NCBI GenBank assembly: GCA_964391675.1
Contig: CAYMMX010000005.1
Location: forward strand, 62,001 to 126,000
Direction of reading: 5' to 3'
Source: CAYMMX01 sp964391675
GTDB lineage: Bacteria; Cyanobacteriota; Vampirovibrionia; Gastranaerophilales; Gastranaerophilaceae
DNA length: 64,000 bases
Under the pieces are notes generated by a model. The model was given only the letters and a program-made list of their open reading frames with translations. It was not told the DNA's origin and ran no database searches. Shown in pieces: positions 1-8,190 of the stretch (its first letter is position 1; the number at the start of each line of letters is the position of its first letter). A program made the translations under genes and the position numbers.

Positions 1-912
1 GAAACCTCCGAAATATATGCTTCCTGCGATGGTTATATTAAAATATTAGCAAAAGAAGGTGAAGAATACTCTATATCAGAAGCTATAGGATATATTTATG
101 ATAGTTTAAATTCTTTGGACAAAGACAAAGATGAAAAAAATAATAAGACAGAACAAATAGATAACAGAAAATATACAGATAAAGCTTTAGCTTTGATAAA
201 AAAACATAATATTGATGTTTCCTTATTGCCTACAGATAGAATTATAAAAGAAAAGGATATTGAGAACCTTATTAAAAAACCATTCCAAATAGAAGAAACT
301 AATGGAAATAATATTGTAATATACGGCGCAGGTGGTTTTGCCATAATTGTGAGTCACATACTAAAACAAACATTTGCCTATAATATAAAAGGTGTTATTG
401 ACTTAAAATATCCTGAATTAAAAAATGTTGGAGATTTAGATATAATAGGCAATGATGAAATATTATCTTCTCTAAAACAACAAGGTATAACAAATATAGT
501 TAACGCACTTGATTTACCTATGCGTAGAGAAACATATCAAAAACTTAAAAAATATAACTTTAATTTTCCTAATATTATTCACAAAAGTGTTAATGTCGAC
601 GCCCCTGTCACAATGGGAGAAGGGAATATTGTCTTTGCAAATTCATTAATAGGGCATAATGTAAAAATAGGTAATAATTGTGTAATAAATGTGGGTTCAA
701 TAATAAACCATGATTGCATAATAAGTGACCATTGTCACATAGCTTCAGGTGCCGTTTTAGCAGGAAGTGTAACTGTTGGAGAAAATACTTTAATTGGTCA
801 AGGCGTTACTATATATATGAGAGTAAAAATAGGTAAAAATGTAATAATTCAAAATGGCTGCCATGTATTTAGTGATGTACCCGATAATACAATAATAAAA
901 GCAAAAAAATGA
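1..912 (+). CDS. Lipoyl domain / E3-binding-like domain / NeuD-PglD-type sugar acyltransferase fusion (5' partial)
   Basis: The frame is open from base 1, so the N-terminus lies outside the window; 303 residues are visible. Residues 1-34 match the second half of a lipoyl/biotinyl carrier domain (ETSEIYASCDGYIK, then EGEEYSISEAIGYI). Aligned to E2 lipoyl domains, the modified lysine would be the residue just before base 1. Residues about 58-93 resemble the peripheral-subunit-binding domain of 2-oxoacid dehydrogenase E2 proteins (HNIDVSLL, RIIKEKDIENLI). Residues about 105-303 are a NeuD/PglD acyltransferase: a GAGG loop, then hexapeptide beta-helix repeats with NHDC and HIASGA, which carry the catalytic-type His. 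The usual E2 catalytic core is absent. The stop overlaps the lipoate ligase start (ATGA). A TTG at 115 could start a short form, but the upstream homology makes that unlikely. Acceptor and acyl group are unknown. Confidence 0.82.
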   Translation, partial: ETSEIYASCDGYIKILAKEGEEYSISEAIGYIYDSLNSLDKDKDEKNNKTEQIDNRKYTDKALALIKKHNIDVSLLPTDRIIKEKDIENLIKKPFQIEETNGNNIVIYGAGGFAIIVSHILKQTFAYNIKGVIDLKYPELKNVGDLDIIGNDEILSSLKQQGITNIVNALDLPMRRETYQKLKKYNFNFPNIIHKSVNVDAPVTMGEGNIVFANSLIGHNVKIGNNCVINVGSIINHDCIISDHCHIASGAVLAGSVTVGENTLIGQGVTIYMRVKIGKNVIIQNGCHVFSDVPDNTIIKAKK

Positions 913-1646
913 AAAAATTATTTTCATATAAATCAAAGTCATTTAATCCATACTACAATTTGGCATTAGAAGATTTTTTTCTTAATTATGCTTCAAGTAA
1001 TAATACCGAGACATTTGTGATATTTTTTTGGCTCAATTCTGATTCAATAATAATAGGAAGAAATCAATGTGTACTTAATGAATGCAATATAGAATTAATA
1101 AAAAAATATAATGTTTTGTTAGTCAGAAGAAAAACCGGAGGAGGCGCTGTTTTTCATGACAAAAATAATTTGAATTTCTCAATGATTATCCCCAAAAAAC
1201 ATTACAATAAAGAAAAAACAACTCAAATCATTAAAAATGCTTTAAAAAGTTTAAATATTAATACAGAAATCTCTGAAAGAAATGATATATTGATAAATAG
1301 TAAAAAAGTATCCGGAAATGCTTATTTCTACGGAAAAGAAACGTGCCTGCATCATGGAACGTTGCTAATTGATACCGACCTTAAAAAATTAGAGACATTA
1401 CTTTATACTAAGGGTGAAAAATCTAACAACAAAGGTGTTAAATCGGTAAGAAGTTCTGTTATAAATTTAATCGAAATTGATAAATCAATCAGTATAAAGG
1501 TGGTTGAAGAAGCAATTTTAAATGAATTTATAAAAAATTATGGTGAGAAAATTGAACCAATAAGTTTATCAAAAAAAGACTTAGATATAATTTCAAATAA
1601 AGAAAAAGAATTTGCATCAGAAAAATGGATTTGGAGTAAAGTCTAA
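909..1646 (+). CDS. lplA: Lipoate-protein ligase (LplA family, short form)
   Basis: This is a 245-residue member of the biotin/lipoate ligase fold. It shows the LplA signatures NLALEDF near the N-terminus, the lipoate-binding loop RRKTGGGAVFHD followed by NLNFS (about residues 75-95), and KKVSGNAYF...HHGTLL with the adenylate-handling lysine (about 130-155). It would activate lipoate with ATP and attach it to a lysine of a lipoyl domain in the cytoplasm. Length is well below the roughly 330 residues of E. coli LplA, so most of the C-terminal accessory domain is missing; some short relatives need a separate partner or act as amidotransferases. The start codon overlaps the stop of the lipoyl-domain acyltransferase, which points to that protein as the likely client. 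Confidence 0.85.
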   Translation: MKKLFSYKSKSFNPYYNLALEDFFLNYASSNNTETFVIFFWLNSDSIIIGRNQCVLNECNIELIKKYNVLLVRRKTGGGAVFHDKNNLNFSMIIPKKHYNKEKTTQIIKNALKSLNINTEISERNDILINSKKVSGNAYFYGKETCLHHGTLLIDTDLKKLETLLYTKGEKSNNKGVKSVRSSVINLIEIDKSISIKVVEEAILNEFIKNYGEKIEPISLSKKDLDIISNKEKEFASEKWIWSKV

Positions 1647-1756
1647 ATAAAATAAATTTGTAAATATTATATAAATGAACAATTCATTGAAGAAAAAGAC
1701 ACATTGTGATAATATAAAAAATATTAAATGAATAAGATTAAAGAAAGTACCATCAA

Positions 1757-2431
1757 ATGAAGAAAATTCTTATTGTTGCAGCACATCCGGATGACGAAGT
1801 TCTTGGTTGTTTTGCCACTGTAGCAAAATTAATCCAAGAAGGTTATGAAGCTTATACACTAATTCTAAGTGGCGGTAAAACCTCTCGTGGGGAAATAAAC
1901 AAAAAAGAACTTGAACTTCTTAAAAAAGAGATGGAAAAAGCTAATAATGTCATAGGAATTAAAAAAGTATTTCAGGCAAATTTTCCTGATAATTCTTTTG
2001 ACAGCGTTTCTTTACTTGATATTGTAAAAGAAATTGAAAAAATTAAAAATAAAATAAAACCTGAAATTATTTTTACCCACCACATAGGAGATATGAACAT
2101 TGATCATCAAATTACTCACAAAGCTGTTTTAACAGCAACACGTCCTATGCAGGGAGAATGTGTAAAAACTATTTACGCAATGGAAATTCCTTCTTCCACA
2201 GAGTGGAATTCTTACTCAGCAGAAACAATATTTATACCGAATATATTTTTTGAAGTTGAAAAAACAATCGATTTAAAAATTGAAGCAATGTCTAAATATC
2301 AATCCGAATTAAGAGAATATCCTCATCCTCGTTCACTTCAACATATAAAAGAACTTGCGAAAGTCAGTGGCAATAAGGTTGGATTAAATTATTGCGAAAA
2401 TTTTATTTTAGTAAGAGGACTTAATGAATAG
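1757..2431 (+). CDS. PIG-L/LmbE family deacetylase
   Basis: A 224-residue Zn-dependent N-acetyl-sugar deacetylase of the PIG-L (LmbE) family. The N-terminal motif AAHPDDE, which supplies two zinc ligands and the catalytic Asp, is intact. A second metal-binding region, THHIGDMNIDH, lies near residues 113-123. Family members remove acetyl groups from GlcNAc-type sugars and conjugates in the cytoplasm. The gene follows a 110-base gap with no obvious terminator, and its last 8 bases overlap the pseudaminate synthase gene, so translation of the two is coupled. By context it probably acts on an intermediate or product of the nonulosonate pathway, for example freeing an amine for re-acylation. The substrate is not shown by the sequence. 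Confidence 0.85.
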   Translation: MKKILIVAAHPDDEVLGCFATVAKLIQEGYEAYTLILSGGKTSRGEINKKELELLKKEMEKANNVIGIKKVFQANFPDNSFDSVSLLDIVKEIEKIKNKIKPEIIFTHHIGDMNIDHQITHKAVLTATRPMQGECVKTIYAMEIPSSTEWNSYSAETIFIPNIFFEVEKTIDLKIEAMSKYQSELREYPHPRSLQHIKELAKVSGNKVGLNYCENFILVRGLNE

Positions 2432-3437
2432 TAGTGTTTTTATAATTGCAGAAATGTCTGCAAATTTTGTAAATGATATAGAAATTGCAAAAAAAATAAT
2501 ACTCTCAGCAAAGGAATGTGGAGCAGATGCAATAAAAATTCAAACATATTCTGCCGATACCCACACAATTGACTGTAAAAGCGACTATTTTAAAATAAAA
2601 GGCGGAACTCTCTGGGATGGTAAATACTTATATGATTTATATAAAGAAGCATCCATGGATTGGAGCTGGCAGCCTGTACTAAAAGAATTTGCGGATAATA
2701 TAGGAATTACATTATTTTCTTCAACTGTAAGTAAAGAGAGTACTGATTTTTTAGAAACATTTAATAATCCAATATATAAAGTAGCTGCTTTTGATGCAAT
2801 AGATATACCACTGATGAGATATACAGCTTCAAAAAATAAACCTATAATTTTTTCTACGGGGATTTGCACTGAAGATGAAATTCAAGAAATTATTAATGCT
2901 TGCAAAGATGCCGGTAATAATAATATTACCATTTTAAAATGTACATCAGCATACCCTGCAAAACTTGAAGACATGAATTTATTGACAATTCCGGACATGA
3001 TTCAGAAATTTGGTTCGCAAGGTGTAAAAATTGGATTATCAGATCATACAATGAATGTTGAAACATCAATTGCAGCTGTTGCATTAGGGGCAACCGTTAT
3101 AGAAAAACATTTTACACTAGACAGAGCTTTAGGTGGAGCAGATGCAGAATTTTCGATAAACCCAAAAGAATTAAAAGAACTAGTTAGCGCCATAAGAAAT
3201 ACAGAAAAACTTCTTGGAAAAGTAGATTATTCTATTAATCCAAATAATAGAATATATGCCCGCTCAATTTTTGTAGTCAAAGACATAAAAAAAGGTGAAA
3301 AACTTACGTCAAGCAATATTCGCTCTATAAGGCCTAATTATGGATTACACCCCAAATACTATGAAACAGCAATAAATAAAACTGCAACAAAAGATTTAAA
3401 ATTTGGAGATCCTTTAAAAATGGAGGATTTTGAATGA
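2424..3437 (+). CDS. pseI: Pseudaminic acid synthase (NeuB/PseI family)
   Basis: 337 residues of the sialic-acid-synthase family. It condenses phosphoenolpyruvate with a 6-deoxy diacetamido-hexose to form a nine-carbon nonulosonate. Visible motifs are IAEMSANFVND at the N-terminus, ADAIKIQTY, the DYFKIKGGTLWDG block that favours PseI over NeuB or LegI, FSTGICTEDEI, LKCTSAYPA, GLSDHT and VIEKHFTLDR. The last 60 residues or so form the SAF/antifreeze-like domain (ARSIFVVKDIKKGEKLTSSNI). It overlaps PIG-L by 8 bases and the cytidylyltransferase by 4. The first pathway enzymes (PseB, PseC, PseH, PseG) are not in the window and would be expected upstream of base 1. Confidence 0.9.
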   Translation: MNSSVFIIAEMSANFVNDIEIAKKIILSAKECGADAIKIQTYSADTHTIDCKSDYFKIKGGTLWDGKYLYDLYKEASMDWSWQPVLKEFADNIGITLFSSTVSKESTDFLETFNNPIYKVAAFDAIDIPLMRYTASKNKPIIFSTGICTEDEIQEIINACKDAGNNNITILKCTSAYPAKLEDMNLLTIPDMIQKFGSQGVKIGLSDHTMNVETSIAAVALGATVIEKHFTLDRALGGADAEFSINPKELKELVSAIRNTEKLLGKVDYSINPNNRIYARSIFVVKDIKKGEKLTSSNIRSIRPNYGLHPKYYETAINKTATKDLKFGDPLKMEDFE

Positions 3438-4123
3438 ACAATATCGCCATAATACCTGCACGTGGAGGAAGTAAAAGAATTCCAAGAAAGAATATCAAAA
3501 TTTTTCATGGAAAACCAATAATCGCATACTCTATTGAAGCTGCAATTAAAAGTAATATGTTTGATGATGTGATGGTTTCAACTGATGATCAAGAAATTGC
3601 AGATATTGCAAAAAAATACGGAGCAAAAGTACCCTTTATAAGGAGTAAAGAAACATCAAACGATATAGCAACAACAGCTGATGTTCTAATAGAAGTTTTA
3701 AACGAATATAAGAAACTTGGACAAAAATTTGATTATGGTTGTTGTATATACCCATGCGCTCCATTTATTAATTCTGAAAAAATAAGAGAAGGTTATGAAT
3801 TAATCACAAAATTTTCTGCAGATAATGCTATTCCGGTTGTACAATTTTCTTATCCGATTCAAAGAGCGCTAAAAATAGAAAATGGGAAAGTTTCAATGAT
3901 AGACCCCGAAAATATCAACGTCAGGAGTCAAGATTTAATGAAAACTTATCATGATATAGGGCAATATTGTTGGTTTAATATTGAAAAATTCAAATCAAAC
4001 CCGACTCTTTTTTCTGAAAACACTATACCGATATATACTCCGGAAAGTGAGGTTCAAGATATTGATAGCGAAGAAGATTGGAAAATTGCAGAATTAAAGT
4101 ATAAATTAGTAAACAATTTATAA
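3434..4123 (+). CDS. pseF: CMP-pseudaminic acid synthetase (NeuA/PseF family)
   Basis: A 229-residue cytidylyltransferase that activates pseudaminic acid as CMP-Pse. The nucleotide-binding signature IIPARGGSKRIPRKNIK starts at residue 5, followed by GKPIIAYSIEAA, VSTDD, the mid-domain YPCAPF and the C-terminal DIDSEEDW, all typical of PseF. The start ATG overlaps the pseI stop (ATGA), so the two are translationally coupled. The length is normal for the family. The pairing with a PseI-like synthase supports pseudaminate over sialate or legionaminate, although substrate stereochemistry cannot be read from motifs alone. Confidence 0.9.
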   Translation: MNNIAIIPARGGSKRIPRKNIKIFHGKPIIAYSIEAAIKSNMFDDVMVSTDDQEIADIAKKYGAKVPFIRSKETSNDIATTADVLIEVLNEYKKLGQKFDYGCCIYPCAPFINSEKIREGYELITKFSADNAIPVVQFSYPIQRALKIENGKVSMIDPENINVRSQDLMKTYHDIGQYCWFNIEKFKSNPTLFSENTIPIYTPESEVQDIDSEEDWKIAELKYKLVNNL

Positions 4124-4134
4124 GAGGGAATTAA

Positions 4135-5682
4135 ATGGATTTAAAAGATTTTATAGAACTTAATAAAGAATTCTTAGGCTATACATATAATAATAAAGTT
4201 AAAGAAAATCTATTAGTTGAAAATCCTTGTGACCATTATTTCATTAACCATTGTATGGGAGTACAAACAACTGTTTTGAATATGGCAAAAGACTTTAAAC
4301 CGCTATGGCTAAGAAATGACAATATTCCTATTGAATTTCTTAAATCATATGTTCCAACAGCTGAATACACTGATTTACCGGAAATCAAACCGCTTGAAAG
4401 ATTCTATATAGATACGATAACTAATATAAATTATTTAAAACTGCTTCTGACTAAAAATATTATTAATTTTCATTTTGATAAAGTAAAATATGGTGACATC
4501 ATTTATGATACATATTTAGCCGAAAACCAAGTAGGGACAATTAAAAATATTGATTCAAAAATAAAAAAACTCATTAAAAGAGTTATAACAAAGCATAGAC
4601 AGATAAAAAAACTTGTTAAAAGAGAAAAAATAAATGCTGTTTTAACCTCTCACAGAATAGGCATAAATTGTGGTGTTATTGTTCGTGCTGCAGTACGTTT
4701 CGGCTGTCTTGGGTATACTAATTTCGGACTACACCGAAATGCACTTCATCTTTCAAAGAACTCTCAAGATTTAAGTGTATATGAAATTACACCGACAAAA
4801 AACGAAATTGATAAAATTATGGATTTTGACGATGAATTATTCAATAAAAGATATGAAGAAATAAAAAATTTCCACCAATTTGGCAATGCAAATATGGATG
4901 CACAATATGCCTTTAGCGATAGCAACACTTTTTATGAAGATAAAGAACCCTTCTGTGAAAAATATAATTTAGATAGTAATAAAAAAAATATATTTGTAAT
5001 GCTTCATGCATTTACAGATCATCCGCACTCTCATTTTAAAAAAATGATATTTAAAGATTATGCGAATTGGTTTTTAAAAACTCTTGATTATGCAAAAAAA
5101 GATAAAAATGTAAATTGGATTTTTAAACAGCATCCTTCAGATAAATATTATCCAACAAAAGATATAATATTCCAGGATTTATTTAAAAACCTGCCGGATA
5201 ATATTATATTTTTAAGCACTGAAGACAAAGTGGACACAAGAAGTTTAGGAAATATTGCAGATGCAATTATTACATGTCTGGGATCTGCAGGTTTTGAAGT
5301 TCCTGCATTTTTTGGGATTCCCTCAATTACAGCAGGAGACAATCATTACCAAGGTTTTGATTTTTCTAAAAGCCCTAAAACTAAGAGAGAATATTATAAA
5401 ATACTTAAAAACTTAAAAAATATAACTAAATTATCCGAAATTGAACAAAAAAAAGCACGGGCTGTATATATGTTTTTATACTACTACAGTATGGTTGATT
5501 ATACTATTTTCCCTGTTTTATCGCACGAAGATCATCATAACCCGAATTTTAATGAAATATTTTTTGATAAAGTAAAAAACCTATACGAAAATAGTGAAGA
5601 AATTATTAAAGAACAAATAAATAAATATTCTTCAATGATTTCAAAAGATAATTTTGTAGTATTAAGAACAGAAATAAAATAA
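4135..5682 (+). CDS. Putative capsule-type glycosyltransferase (Capsule_synth / KpsC-KpsS-like)
   Basis: 515 residues with no signal peptide or membrane segment. The C-terminal half carries features of the capsule polysaccharide synthesis family: WIFKQHPSDKYY, then a TCLGSAGFEVPAFFGIPSI block and DNHYQGFDF, matching the KQHP and S-x-x-GFEA-x-x-x-G-x-P regions of Kdo-type transferases. A likely acceptor-side Rossmann segment includes SHRIGINCG near residues 165-180. It starts 11 bases after pseF behind the ribosome site AGAGGG. Because the genes before it make CMP-Pse and this family contains CMP-sugar transferases, transfer of pseudaminate to a surface glycan is the best guess. The family call is moderate and the donor is inferred. 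Confidence 0.6.
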   Translation: MDLKDFIELNKEFLGYTYNNKVKENLLVENPCDHYFINHCMGVQTTVLNMAKDFKPLWLRNDNIPIEFLKSYVPTAEYTDLPEIKPLERFYIDTITNINYLKLLLTKNIINFHFDKVKYGDIIYDTYLAENQVGTIKNIDSKIKKLIKRVITKHRQIKKLVKREKINAVLTSHRIGINCGVIVRAAVRFGCLGYTNFGLHRNALHLSKNSQDLSVYEITPTKNEIDKIMDFDDELFNKRYEEIKNFHQFGNANMDAQYAFSDSNTFYEDKEPFCEKYNLDSNKKNIFVMLHAFTDHPHSHFKKMIFKDYANWFLKTLDYAKKDKNVNWIFKQHPSDKYYPTKDIIFQDLFKNLPDNIIFLSTEDKVDTRSLGNIADAIITCLGSAGFEVPAFFGIPSITAGDNHYQGFDFSKSPKTKREYYKILKNLKNITKLSEIEQKKARAVYMFLYYYSMVDYTIFPVLSHEDHHNPNFNEIFFDKVKNLYENSEEIIKEQINKYSSMISKDNFVVLRTEIK

Positions 5683-5690
5683 CAATTATT

Positions 5691-6281
5691 CTAATTAGAT
5701 GAATCTAAAATTTCAATACATTTTGTCACGTCACTAAATGGCAATTTTTTAATGAATTCAGGGTCTTTATCCCACCATTTAAGTTCCAATAATTTAGAAA
5801 TTACTTCAGGCTCAAATCTGTATTTAATTATTTTTGCAGGAACTCCTACTACTATAGCATATGGAGGAACATTCTTCGTAACAATTGCACCTGCCCCAAT
5901 AACAGCACCATCATTAATTATTACACCATCCATAATGATAGCATTCTCACCTATCCATACATCATTTCCTATTTTACAAGGTATATAAGAAGTAAATTCC
6001 ATCTGATATTTTTCGTCTGGAACAATTGGTCCATAAATTTCAGGGAAATTAGTATATTGAAAAGGATGAGTAGACAAAAAATTTGTTGGATGACATCCCG
6101 GCCCTATTATAACATTTGGAGCAATTGAGCAAAATTTACCTATTATTGTCTCTTTATGCCCTATTTTTATTTGAGTATTTGTATAACTATAATCTCCGAT
6201 ATTAAACATTTCTCGCTGGATTTCATAATGTGTTTTTGCAATATTTTGCTTTTGTTCTTTTTTACGTTTAAAAATTTTCAT
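5691..6281 (-). CDS. CatB/Vat-type hexapeptide O-acetyltransferase
   Basis: A 196-residue acyltransferase of the xenobiotic/serine acetyltransferase-like hexapeptide family. It contains IGKFCSIAPNVIIGPGCHPTNFLSTHPF (described in parts: the His-Pro loop is the catalytic region), then GNDVWIGENAIIMDG and the coil GAVIGAGAIVTKNVPPYAIVVGVPAK. It transfers acetyl from acetyl-CoA to a sugar or small hydroxyl. The ATG at 6281 is chosen because GGGA lies 8 bases upstream; the frame stays open to a TTG at 6329 that lacks a good ribosome site. It is convergent with the preceding glycosyltransferase and divergent from the FkbM gene, within the glycan locus. Confidence 0.8.
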   Translation of the reverse strand: MKIFKRKKEQKQNIAKTHYEIQREMFNIGDYSYTNTQIKIGHKETIIGKFCSIAPNVIIGPGCHPTNFLSTHPFQYTNFPEIYGPIVPDEKYQMEFTSYIPCKIGNDVWIGENAIIMDGVIINDGAVIGAGAIVTKNVPPYAIVVGVPAKIIKYRFEPEVISKLLELKWWDKDPEFIKKLPFSDVTKCIEILDSSN

Positions 6282-6380
6282 ACATAATTCCCAATTTAAA
6301 ACAATTCGTCTGAGATTATTATACAACAAATATTTATGCTAAAATAAAACAATAAATTAACATTATTTTAGGAGCATATT

Positions 6381-7187
6381 ATGGTTAAATTAAAAGATAT
6401 ACTTAAAAAACATAAGAAATATAAAAGTTTAAATATTTCATGTTCTGAAATTAAAAAACTAATAAAAGCAGAATATGGAGCAGTTGAAACAAAATTATTT
6501 GGTAAAAAAATTAAAATAAATAGTGCATTCTGGTATATGCACGGTCTTGAAGAACTATTTTTAGATGAAACATATAAATTTATGTCTCAAAGTAAAACAC
6601 CTCGAATAATTGACTGCGGGGCAAATACAGGTTTAAGTGTTATTTATTTTAAGAGATTATTCCCTGAGTCGAAAATAACAGCTTTCGAACCGGATTCAGA
6701 AATTTTTGACATATTAAAAGAAAACCTCCAAACGTACGGATACAACGATGTAGAACTTATAAACAAAGCCGTATGGAACGAAAATGGCTCTATCAAATTT
6801 TTAGCCTCGGGTGGGGTAGGTGGAAGAATAAGTGAAAATGAAAACGAAAAAACTATAGAAATTCCAACTTTCAAATTAAGTGATTTATTAAATGAAGAAA
6901 TTGATTTCTTAAAAATTGATATTGAAGGCGCGGAATTTGATGTAATAAACGATTGCAAAGATAAGCTATCAAATGTAAAAAACATCTTTATTGAATATCA
7001 TAGTGAAGAATTAAGAGAACAAAAACTGGATGAAATTTTAAAAATCCTTAAGGAATCCGGATTTAAATACTACATAAAAGAAGCTTGGAACAACCAACCA
7101 AACCCTTACGTAAATAAAAGAGTAAATTTATTCGATTTACAGTTAAATATTTTTGGATATAGATTACAGGAAATATTAAATGACTAA
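6381..7187 (+). CDS. FkbM family SAM-dependent methyltransferase
   Basis: 268 residues. The Rossmann methyltransferase core begins near residue 75 with IIDCGANTGLSVIYF (SAM-binding motif I), followed by ITAFEPDSEIF (motif II acidic residue), the FkbM hallmark FLKIDIEGAEFDVI, and IFIEYHSEE. FkbM proteins O-methylate sugars and macrolides and are common in glycan loci. The N-terminal 60 residues are Lys-rich and unassigned. A ribosome site AGGAG lies 7 bases before the ATG, preceded by a TAAAAT-like -10 box near 6340. The last 8 bases overlap the next gene, so the two form a coupled pair. Confidence 0.85.
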   Translation: MVKLKDILKKHKKYKSLNISCSEIKKLIKAEYGAVETKLFGKKIKINSAFWYMHGLEELFLDETYKFMSQSKTPRIIDCGANTGLSVIYFKRLFPESKITAFEPDSEIFDILKENLQTYGYNDVELINKAVWNENGSIKFLASGGVGGRISENENEKTIEIPTFKLSDLLNEEIDFLKIDIEGAEFDVINDCKDKLSNVKNIFIEYHSEELREQKLDEILKILKESGFKYYIKEAWNNQPNPYVNKRVNLFDLQLNIFGYRLQEILND

Positions 7188-8190
7188 AATAGTCTTCACA
7201 ATTTGTTCAAATAATTATTTGGCCCAAGCAAAAGCTCTTGGAGACAGTGTTATAAAAAATAATCCGGACTATCAGTTTGTAATTTGTCTTTGTGATAAAA
7301 AAGCAAAAGAAATAGACTATTCTTTTTTTAATCCTCATAAAGTAATAGAAGCACATGAACTTGGAATTAAAAAATTTGAGCAAATGTCAATTCAGTACAA
7401 TATTATTGAATTAAACACCTCAATTAAACCGTTTGCTTTTAGTTATTTATTTAAAACCTTTAATGCAGAGTATGTCATGTACTTTGATCCCGATACATAT
7501 GTTTTTGATAGGCTTACATCAATTGAAGATGAATTGATTGACAGTTCGATATTATTAACGCCACATATATATACTCCTATCGAATTTGATGGAAAAGAAC
7601 CGACTGAAAATGCGTTTACTCAACATGGAATTTACAATTTAGGTTTTCTTGCTTTAAAGAAAAGTTCTGATTCAGATGATTTATTAGAATGGTGGGAAAG
7701 AAGGTTAGAAATGAATTGCTATCATAAAGCAGAATTGGGTATTTTCGTTGACCAGCTCCCGATGAATTTTTCACCAATATTTTTTAATAACGTAAAAATA
7801 TCTAAAAATTGGGGACTGAATATGGCTCCTTGGAATTTACACGAAAGAACTTTATCACTAAAAGAAGATAAATACATTGTAAATAATAAACATCCGCTAA
7901 TTTTATATCATTTTAGCAACTGTTACATAAATGAACCTGAAGTATTATCAACATACTATACAAGAGTAACTTTTGATAATAATCCTGTATTAAAAAAATT
8001 ATATGATGAGTATAAAGATATAGTTTATAAAAATAACTATAACCAACTGTCAAAAATAGAATGCGTATATTCAAAAAAAACAGAAACCAAAATAAATAAC
8101 AATAAACCTAAATCAGGAACGTTATGGGAAGTTATTAAATATATTAAAAAATATCCTTTATTTTTTCTAAGAAAAGATTTTTGGAATTAA
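7180..8190 (+). CDS. GT8-like glycosyltransferase
   Basis: 336 residues. The N-terminus IVFTICSNNYLAQAKALGDSV resembles GT8/GT-A nucleotide-sugar transferases, and the metal-binding DxD motif is clear in MYFDPDTYVFD near residues 103-113. NLGFLALKKS and VDQLPMNF fit the acceptor and donor pockets of the fold. It lies in the glycan locus and is translationally coupled to FkbM. The C-terminal 60 residues are basic and may associate with membrane. The stop codon overlaps the stop of the convergent TetR gene by 4 bases. The sugar transferred is unknown. Confidence 0.75.
   Translation: MTKIVFTICSNNYLAQAKALGDSVIKNNPDYQFVICLCDKKAKEIDYSFFNPHKVIEAHELGIKKFEQMSIQYNIIELNTSIKPFAFSYLFKTFNAEYVMYFDPDTYVFDRLTSIEDELIDSSILLTPHIYTPIEFDGKEPTENAFTQHGIYNLGFLALKKSSDSDDLLEWWERRLEMNCYHKAELGIFVDQLPMNFSPIFFNNVKISKNWGLNMAPWNLHERTLSLKEDKYIVNNKHPLILYHFSNCYINEPEVLSTYYTRVTFDNNPVLKKLYDEYKDIVYKNNYNQLSKIECVYSKKTETKINNNKPKSGTLWEVIKYIKKYPLFFLRKDFWN

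Noticed and set aside
115..912. TTG at 115 as the true start of the sugar acyltransferase
   Set aside because: The frame is open to base 1 and the upstream residues clearly match a lipoyl domain, so the gene begins outside the window.
5752..5988. 78-codon open frame on plus inside the acetyltransferase gene
   Set aside because: It is the complement of a well-supported hexapeptide acetyltransferase; the repeated codons explain the long open frame.
1..8190. Recent horizontal transfer of the glycan locus
   Set aside because: Such loci are often transferred, but no insertion sequence, integrase or tRNA-bound repeat is visible and base composition does not differ clearly by eye.
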